Origin: Baffinella frigidus
Taxonomy: Eukaryota; Cryptophyceae; Cryptomonadales; Baffinellaceae
Direction of reading: 5' to 3'
Length of the DNA stretch: 10,513 nt
NCBI GenBank assembly: GCA_026770585.1
Contig: MU646382.1
Span: 13,867-24,379, forward strand
The position numbers and the translations under genes were made by a program. This document shows positions 6,048 to 10,513 of this stretch, one piece after another; positions within the stretch are counted from its first letter, which is position 1, and every line of letters begins with the position of its first letter. The notes below the pieces were generated by a model, which was not told the origin of the DNA, made no database searches, and was given only the letters and a program-made list of their open reading frames with translations.

Positions 6048-9000
6048 GTTCTCAACTTAGCAGAAGCCGAGTTCCTTTCCCCCCTGATATCCGGGGGAAA
6101 GTCGGTTGAAATTCCACAGCAGTGGATAAGGTTCTAGTACAAATCGTTTAGATGGACTGTATCCGTGAAGCCCTCGGTGGCTGCTAAGTGGCCCGCGGCA
6201 TCTGTGCATCACGCGTGCTGCACCGCCCGTGCTCCGTGCGTGGCCAGAGTATGCGAGTGGGAGACGCCGCCTGCTCCTGCCGCGCACGCCCTTGCAAACC
6301 CTAGACCCCAAACCCTGAACTCCAAAACCTAAAACCTAAAACCTAAACCCGAAACCCGAAACCCTTAAAACTAATCCCTCAACCCACTAAACCCTAAACT
6401 CTGAACCCAAAACCCAAAACCTTAAACCCTAAACCCAAAACCCTAAACCCTACACCCTACACCCTAACCCTAACCCCTAAACCCTGAACCCTACACCCAA
6501 AACCCTAAACACTAAACCCTAAACCCTACACCCTAACCCTAAACCCTGAACCCTATACCCCAAACAACAAACAACAAACCACAATTCACAAACCACAAAC
6601 CCTGCACCCTAAACCCTAAACCCTAAACCTGGTGACTGGCTTGCGGTGAGGTGACTGTCTTGTGGCGGCAGGTGAAGGGGTGCGTGTTCGCGCACTGGGA
6701 GAGCAACTTCGAGCGGCTGGAGGACGTGATCCTCTCTTCGATCGCAGAGGGCGAACCGTCGCCGCTCGCGCCCATCCAGGCCACCATGTTTGCTCACCCT
6801 CCCTCCTGGCCATCACCATGTTTCCTCTCTCCCCACCCTCCGCTACCATGTTTCCTCTCTCCCCACCCTCCGCTACCATGTTTCCTCTCTCCCTCCCCCC
6901 TCCGCCCCGCCTCACCATATCCACGCAACACCGCAACACCCCACCCCACCCTCAACGTTTACCTTCACGGGCCGCCTGCCCTCTACCCACACCCGTGAAG
7001 CACACCACGATCTGGCAGCAATTAGGATTGCGGGTTGAGAGTTGAGGATTGGGGATTCAGGGTTCAGGGTGCAGGGTTCAGGGTTCAGGGTTTAGGGCAG
7101 AAGCGGCGAGAGTAGACCTGCGGCGAGGTGATTTCTGGCGCCCGGGGGGCGGCAGGTACCCGCTCCCCGCACGCGTCGGGCTCGCCATCTGCACCCAGCT
7201 GGGCAACGAAGCGCACGCCGCAGCGCGCCTCCTGCTCCCGCTCCTCCCCGCGGCGCTCCTGTTGGCGGCGCCCCCTGCGCGCGGGCGGCCGTTGCGCGTG
7301 GCGTACGTGACCTCGCACTTCACGTCGTCGTCGATTGGGCGGGAGATGCTGTTTTTGATGGGCGCGCATGACCGGGGGAAAGTGAAGCCGATTTGCTACG
7401 CGCTTAACAAGGTTGCGCCTGCCCCTGACTGCCTGCCGGCGGGAGACCGTCGTTGAACCCTACACTCTAAACCCTAAACCCAAACCCTAAACCCTAAAGC
7501 CTAAACCCTAAACCCTAAACTTTAAAACCCACACCCTAAACCCTAAACCCTAAACCCTAAACTCCAAACCCTAAACCCTAAGATGCCAGCATGAACGCCA
7601 TTGTGAAACTGTGATGTTTCTCAACACGGCTCCCCGAGAGTCTCTGCACCAGGGGGGGGGGGGCTGCAGGGAAGTGGTGCGTGTTGAGGGAGCGGGGGGC
7701 TGGGAAGGATGGGGGGCCATGGCTGAGCGGGGCGGCACTCTTAGATTATAATGGACGGAGTCGTTGGAGACGAATTATAATGTATTCGGTTATTTATGCT
7801 GGAGACGAAAATTTATTACGTAAGTAACCAATTAATTATGTTGGCAGGATGAGGGGTCGTGGCTGCAGCACGTGTGGCGCGAAAGCATATCCAAAGGCTG
7901 CGAGGTGTTCCACGACGTGAGCCCCCTCTCGGATTCTGCCGCGGCGCTTCTGATCAACAAAGACGCGCCCCACGTCCTCATCGACCTCAACGGGTCCCTC
8001 CCCCCTACACCCGAAACCAGAAACCAGAAACCCGAAACCCGAAACCTGGAACCCTGAACCCTGCCTTATACCCTAAACCCTAAACCCTAAACCCTAAACC
8101 CTAAACCCTAAACCCTAAACCCCCCGAACCCCGCACCCCGAAAACACCGAAGAAGAACCCCTCGCCTCCCCGCCCCCCTCAGCGCGTTCCGCCCTGAGCG
8201 GCACGCCCCGTCAGTGCCACTCGATGCCACTCGATGCCACGCGGGCACTGTCGCAGGGCAATGGTCCCGCGTCGAGCCTGTGCTGACCGAGCCAATTGCC
8301 GACAGGGTTGCTGACTATGTTTGGATTCCCGCAGGGTTGCTGACGATGTGTGGTGCGTGGCGCATGTTTTGCGTGGCTCATGTTTCGTGTGTCGCTCATG
8401 TTTTGTGTGGCTCACGTTTTGTGTGGCTCATGTTTCGTGTGTGGCGCATGTTTTGTGTGTGGCTCATGTTTCGTGTGTGGCTGATGTTTTGTGTGGCGCA
8501 TGTTTTGCGTGGCGCATGTTTTGCGTGGTCCATGTTTCGTGTGTCGTTCATGTTTCGCGGGTCGCTCATGTTTCGTGTCGCTCATGTGTTCGGTGGCAGG
8601 TGGTCTGGAGGGAACCGAGCGACGATGATCTCGATGCGTCCGGCGCCTGTCCAGGCACCTCCGCACACCCTCGCCTTGTACCCAGGGGACGACTCTGAGC
8701 GGAGGGTTTAGGATTTGAGCGTAGGGTTTAGGGTTGAAGGTGTGCTCCTGACCGCAGAGGCATGTGCGCCTGCGTCACACGGTCTGAACGCGTCAGGCTT
8801 GGTTGGTGAACCAATCTCGACAGCGGTCGCGCTTGAAAGTTTTTTTTAAGTTCAGGGGCCTCATTTGCAATAGCAGTTCCTAAGTTTGCTACTTTGTCAT
8901 AAGCAGAATAAACCTTCTTTCCGAATTTGCTATCGCCTATTTTGTTGCCTGTCATTTTATTAACAGCAGAACCGATTTGACGAGTCCCTTTTTCCAATTG

Positions 9001-10350
9001 TCCGAATCGTTTAGCGGCGCAGCTTGGCGTAAGCGCTTGCCCGGAGGAGGGGTGCGGAAAGGCGGGGGAAGCGTCACAGGCTGAGTGCTTAGCCTCCTTT
9101 GTAAAGCCACCTAATTACGGCCTAGCGCCGTTACACAGCCCCTTCACCACACTGCTCATCGCTGAGGGGGGTGAAGCAGGAAGATGCCGGTTGTGGAGCG
9201 AGGCAGGAACGAGACGGTGGCGGCCACCCTGCAGCAGGGAGGCGTTGCAGGCTGAGAGGCAGGGCATGGAGGCATGCGAACGCTCTTCATCCCATGTTGG
9301 GGCGCCAGGGTGCTCAAGGGGGTGGGGGAGGCTCGTAACCTTACGATCCATACCAGGCTCGTAACCTATCGCGCACACGGCAGGTGAACTACAAGAACTG
9401 GGTGGCGTCGTCGGGGATCCCCGCACTCTCGTTTCTCGTGGGCGATCGCGTCGCCACTCCCCCGGAGTTTGCGGTCCGTCCCTTCCACGCCAGATTCTTG
9501 GAAGGGGTCGCCAAAAGTCAATTCACTGAATTGACTTTTAATTCACTGAATTAAATCCCCACGCCAGCGCCCTGTACGGTGCCGCCAAAAGTCAATTTCC
9601 CATCAGTGCAACGATTTTCAAAAGTCATCAGTGTTCGTATGAACGCTCGGAAACAGCCGAACCCCCGCAAGCAATCTGGCGTGGCCCCTCCCGACGTGTT
9701 GGGATAACCTCATGGTTTCTTCCCCGGGTGGGAGCGGTTTTACGGCCGCGGTATCATCACTTGTAACGTCAATCGGGGGCGTGTTTTTTTAGGGAGGGGG
9801 TGTGGGGGGGATGGGTGCAGAGGAGTGAAAGGACGGGAGCAGAGGAGTGAAATGATGGGTGCAGGGTGTTTTTAACGTCCGGCTGTTTAGTAACGTTACT
9901 GAGTGAAAGGATAGGTGCAGAGGCGTGACAGGATGGGTGCAGAGGAGTGAACGCATGGGTGCAGGTTTTACTTTTTTAGTAACGTCCGGCTGGGAAAAAC
10001 AGATGGATTTCTCGGAGGCGATGGTGCTGGTGCCCAACTCCCACTTCATCTCTGGCCACGCCTACCAGTACCCGCGCCTACCAGTAGGGAAATGATGTGT
10101 GCAGATGTCTGAAAGGATGGACGCAGAGCAGTGACAGGATAGGTGCAGAAGACTGAAAATCGCCCGGGCAGGATGTGCATGGGAGCGAAGGACGGGTGCA
10201 GAATATTGAAAGAATGGGTGCAGGTTTCCTGTGTTAGTAACGTCCGGCTGGGGGAAGCAGATGGACTTCTCGGAGGCGATGGTGCTGGTGCCAAACTCCT
10301 ACTTCATCTCTGGCCACGCCTACCAGTACCCCCTCGACAATCCCATCCAG
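5283..10350 (+). CDS. GT41 glycosyltransferase (OGT/SEC-like), 3'-partial, seven exons
   Basis: GT41 enzymes move GlcNAc (OGT/SEC) or fucose (SPINDLY) from a nucleotide sugar onto Ser/Thr of cytosolic and nuclear proteins, guided by TPRs. Exons 5283-6047, 6672-6787, 7156-7411, 7848-7993, 8600-8654, 9384-9473 and 10261-10350 join with phases 0, 2, 0, 2, 0, 0. They restore family motifs: QATM|YPLPARVG, LRVAYVTSHF, ICYALNK|DEGSW, NKDAPHVLIDLNG|W, RPAPVQ|VNYKNW, TPPEFA|MDFSEAM and FISGHAYQYP. Spacing from RPAP to the end of exon 7 agrees with OGT. The first ATG kept (5283) has A at -3; an in-frame ATG at 5163 would add 40 residues. The TPR region is short (about four repeats), and a hydrophobic segment lies at residues 24-42. 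The rest of the catalytic domain lies beyond the window. SEC/OGT fits slightly better than SPY because of the FSEAM..VPN stretch. Confidence 0.85.
6048..6671 (+). other. GT41 intron 1
   Basis: The 624-nt intron begins GTTCTC and ends GGCGGCAG. Reading on without splicing reaches a stop at 6135-6137. More than half of it is CCCTAAA-type repeat. Confidence 0.7.
6297..6632 (+). repeat. Interstitial CCCTAAA array in intron 1
   Basis: Degenerate CCCTAAA, CCCTGAA, CCCTACA and CCCAAAA units run for about 330 bp, ending in three clean units at 6607-6627. A short AACAAACAACAAACCACA stretch interrupts it near 6564-6600. The orientation is C-rich on the plus strand. Confidence 0.95.
6672..6787 (+). CDS. 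GT41 exon 2: linker between TPRs and catalytic domain
   Basis: The exon encodes VKGCVFAHWESNFERLEDVI then LSSIAEGEPSPLAPIQAT plus two bases. It matches the OGT stretch after the last TPR, where a CDW...D.R...L segment precedes a proline-rich loop. The acceptor is GGCAG|GTGAAG and the donor AT|GTTTGC, phase 2. Joining to exon 3 makes Met and yields ATM-YPLPARVG, the OGT-like YPLS position. Confidence 0.8.
6784..6900 (+). repeat. Tandem copies of the exon 2 donor (~30 bp)
   Basis: The exon-intron junction CCACCAT|GTTTGCTC is repeated as ACCAT|GTTTCCTCTCTCCC with GT at 6820, 6850 and 6880. Spacings are 32, 30 and 30 bp. The last three units are nearly identical and end in a CT/CCCC-rich tail. 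Confidence 0.85.
7025..7098 (+). repeat. TTCAGGG/TTTAGGG array in intron 2
   Basis: About ten GGGTTnAGG-like units occupy the 3' part of the 368-nt intron 6788-7155. They are G-rich on the plus strand, opposite to introns 1, 3 and 4. The intron ends GGCGGCAG. Confidence 0.85.
7156..7411 (+). CDS. GT41 exon 3: start of the catalytic domain
   Basis: After one base completing Met the exon reads YPLPARVGLAICTQLGNEAH, an Ala/Leu-rich helix, then GRPLRVAYVTSHFTSSSIGR and MGAHDRGKVKPICYALNK. This matches the OGT segment LRVGYVSSDFGNH followed by FCYAL. The conserved His of the NHP motif is replaced by Ser (TSSSIG), which is unusual. The donor is AAG|GTTGCG, phase 0. Confidence 0.85.
7455..7582 (+). 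repeat. Interstitial CCCTAAA array in intron 3
   Basis: Mostly clean CCCTAAA units run for about 128 bp with few variants (TAAAGCC, CTTTAAAACCC). The array is in the same orientation as in intron 1. Confidence 0.95.
7749..7818 (+). repeat. Dispersed AT-rich element, copy 2, beside the exon 4 acceptor
   Basis: It matches 2522-2590 at about nine positions in ten. It ends some 30 bp before the acceptor, and both copies then reach TTGGCA, which at this site is the acceptor itself (TTGGCAG|GATGAG). The 3' end of intron 3 may therefore derive from the element. Confidence 0.75.
7848..7993 (+). CDS. GT41 exon 4: active-site loop segment
   Basis: The exon reads DEGSWLQHVWRESISKGCEV, FHDVSPLSDSAAALLI, then NKDAPHVLIDLNG with the last Gly split by the intron. 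It matches OGT DDGTNFR...F.DLS...A...I..DGIHIL..MNG, including the Asp and His of the DxxH motif near the active site. The acceptor is TTGGCAG and the donor GG|GTCCCT, phase 2. Confidence 0.85.
8016..8142 (+). repeat. Interstitial CCCTAAA array in intron 4
   Basis: GAAACCAGAAACC/CCGAAAC units pass into about eight clean CCCTAAA units at 8070-8120 and then into CCCCGAAC/CCCCGCACC variants. The run grades from telomere-like to unrelated C-rich sequence at both ends. Confidence 0.95.
8351..8592 (+). repeat. 16-18 bp minisatellite (GTGGCTCATGTTTCGTGT)
   Basis: About 14 units vary at GGC(G/T)CATGTTT(T/C)G(T/C)GT. Both strands stay open across it, so translations such as GSCFVCRSCF or HTKHEPRKT are repeat artefacts. 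The last unit runs into the acceptor GGTGGCAG at 8592-8599, giving a T/G-rich rather than pyrimidine-rich acceptor context. Confidence 0.9.
8600..8654 (+). CDS. GT41 exon 5: RPAP motif
   Basis: This 55-nt exon reads G|WSGGNRATMISMRPAPVQ, matching OGT [20 protein letters not shown] position for position. The match fixes both ends. After CAG the next bases are GCACCT, so the intron appears to start with GC. A GT five bases upstream would delete VQ from the near-invariant RPAPxQ motif. Confidence 0.8.
8655..9383 (+). other. GT41 intron 5 (apparent GC-AG)
   Basis: The 729-nt intron starts GCACCT and ends CGGCAG. It holds two TTTAGGG-like units near 8704-8735, the AT-rich antisense coding fragment at 8836-9014, a small inverted repeat (GGCTGAGTGCTTAGCC, near 9080), and the direct repeat AGGCTCGTAACCT at about 9329 and 9354. 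Nothing else is recognisable from 9015 to 9383. Confidence 0.6.
8836..9014 (-). pseudogene. AT-rich antisense coding fragment of foreign appearance
   Basis: A minus-strand frame reads AKRFGQLEKGTRQIGSAVNK, MTGNKIGDSKFGKKVYSAYD, then KVANLGTAIANEAPELKKN. Codons are AT-rich (AAA, ATA, GTT, TTA), unlike the GC-rich genes around it. Beyond both ends composition returns to GC-rich and the frame turns implausible. The Lys-rich, small-residue, amphipathic pattern recalls small structural proteins of AT-rich DNA viruses of protists or of polinton-like elements, but I cannot assign a family. It has no complete ends and is most likely an inserted relic. Confidence 0.4.
9384..9473 (+). CDS. GT41 exon 6
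   Basis: Thirty codons read VNYKNWVASSGIPALSFLVG then DRVATPPEFA. They match the OGT/SPY stretch Q(A/V)xWxGYPxTxGxxxxDYxxTDxxxxP. The usual GYPGT-like core is altered to NWVAS here, while TSG-like SSG and the TD-like GD positions are kept. The acceptor is CGGCAG and the donor GCG|GTCCGT, phase 0. Confidence 0.8.
9513..9555. repeat. Two overlapping perfect palindromes
   Basis: At 9513-9539 the arms AAAAGTCAATTCA and TGAATTGACTTTT surround a single C. At 9537-9555 the arms TTTAATTCA and TGAATTAAA surround another single C. Both share the core AATTCACTGAATT, repeated 20 bp apart. The first half motif recurs near 9583-9600. They may be a cruciform-prone site or remnant of a small inverted-repeat element. 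Confidence 0.8.
9806..10250 (+). repeat. ~22-bp minisatellite (GGATGGGTGCAGAGGAGTGA) with a higher-order unit
   Basis: About twelve GG(A/G)TGCAG..GTGAAAGGAT units flank three copies of an AACGTCCGGCTG block (about 9877, 9981 and 10239). The second and third blocks are directly followed by exon 7 copies; the first is not. The minisatellite and exon have thus been duplicated together. Confidence 0.85.
10003..10095 (+). pseudogene. Exon 7 copy A, truncated duplicate with premature stop
   Basis: After AAAAACAG the copy reads MDFSEAMVLVPNSHFISGHA then YQYP, as in copy B except His for Tyr. It lacks the following LDNPIQ and instead reads RLPVGK and TGA at 10093-10095, where it has merged into minisatellite sequence. 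CCTACCAGTA is repeated 16 bp apart at the break. Inclusion would truncate the enzyme unless GTAGGG at 10084 serves as a donor. It could be a dead duplicate, a poison exon or one of a mutually exclusive pair. Confidence 0.7.
10261..10350 (+). CDS. GT41 exon 7 copy B
   Basis: After GGAAGCAG thirty codons read MDFSEAMVLVPNSYFISGHA then YQYPLDNPIQ. They match the OGT YSEKLxxxPHxxFxxDHxxxFP segment. No GT occurs between 10329 and the window end. Either CAG|GCACGC is another GC donor, resembling CAG|GCACCT of exon 5, or the exon stays open through ARAQLPAPPLQNTTEG into the GA repeat. Confidence 0.75.
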
Positions 10351-10389
10351 GCACGCGCTCAGCTCCCAGCCCCCCCCCTTCAGAACACC

Positions 10390-10406
10390 ACTGAGGGAGC
10401 GAGAGC

Positions 10407-10473
<67 letters not shown>

Positions 10474-10482
10474 AGCGAGAGA

Positions 10483-10513
<31 letters not shown>
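10390..10513 (+). repeat. GA microsatellite at the window end
   Basis: (GA)n with occasional CGA, GGA and ACA interruptions continues to the last base. It probably lies in the intron after exon 7. Confidence 0.95.

Larger units (their letters stand above)
7412..7847 (+). other. GT41 intron 3
   Basis: The 436-nt intron begins GTTGCG and ends TTGGCAG. It holds a CCCTAAA array, G-rich tracts (a run of 11 G near 7652-7662) and the second copy of the dispersed element close to the acceptor. Confidence 0.7.
7994..8599 (+). other. GT41 intron 4
   Basis: The 606-nt intron begins GTCCCT and ends GGTGGCAG. It contains a telomere-like array, a stretch with the repeated motif CCACTCGATG near 8217-8240, a duplicated CAGGGTTGCTGAC (about 8304 and 8332), and a long minisatellite reaching the acceptor. 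Confidence 0.7.
9474..10260 (+). other. GT41 intron 6 (to copy B of exon 7)
   Basis: It begins GTCCGT and ends GGGGAAGCAG. It contains the nested AT palindromes, a repeated CGCCAAAAGTCAATT (about 9509 and 9583), a GGTGCAG minisatellite, and the extra exon 7 copy. If copy A were used, the intron would end at 10002. Confidence 0.65.

Noticed and set aside
7049-7155. Coding extension upstream of GT41 exon 3
   Set aside because: The frame is open but made of TTCAGGG-type repeats; the exon 2 join at 7156 restores the family motif exactly.
8179-8711. Cys/His-rich and Lys/His-rich frames such as HTKHEPRKT
   Set aside because: They arise from the 16-18 bp minisatellite in intron 4; only the last part (8600-8654) is coding, as GT41 exon 5.
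9060-9140. Possible tRNA-like folding around GGCTGAGTGCTTAGCC
   Set aside because: No acceptor stem, T-loop or A/B box consensus could be assembled around it.

Overview
The window looks like nuclear DNA from a GC-rich microbial eukaryote, most likely an alga. The evidence is spliced genes with GC-rich exons, many interstitial plant-type telomere motifs (TTTAGGG/CCCTAAA), introns crowded with minisatellites, and at least one apparent GC-AG intron. TTTAGGG repeats occur in green plants and algae, dinoflagellates and some other protists, so the lineage cannot be fixed from sequence alone. I see no bacterial operons, rRNA, tRNA or CRISPR array.

Layout. Positions 1-114 are a TTTGGGG/TTTAGGG array. 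Positions 115-2740 show no convincing gene but hold several repeat families: 20-bp units at 351-410, an approximately 31-bp minisatellite at 1793-2212, 23-bp units at 2362-2465, and a dispersed element at 2522-2590. Positions 2744-3928 on the minus strand hold the last three exons of an unrecognised protein, charged and coiled-coil-like at its N-terminal side. Positions 3940-4320 hold a tandem array of exon-like units of about 90-105 bp on the same strand. Positions 4455-4754 are a weak ORF of unknown meaning.

The main gene lies on the plus strand from 5283 to beyond the window end. It encodes a GT41-family protein, the O-GlcNAc transferase (OGT/SECRET AGENT) and SPINDLY family. I reconstructed seven exons (5283-6047, 6672-6787, 7156-7411, 7848-7993, 8600-8654, 9384-9473, 10261-10350). 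Their junctions restore GT41 motifs at family-typical spacing, giving 506 codons before the window ends inside the catalytic region. The N-terminus carries a hydrophobic segment and a short TPR region.

The unusual theme is the link between repeats and splice sites. The exon 2 donor is copied three more times into intron 2. Exon 7 with its acceptor is duplicated inside a minisatellite, and the first copy runs into a stop. In the minus-strand gene, an exon start occurs three times and an exon end with its donor occurs twice. An element shared by 2522-2590 and intron 3 lies just before the exon 4 acceptor. Intron 5 contains an AT-rich, foreign-looking coding fragment in antisense orientation.
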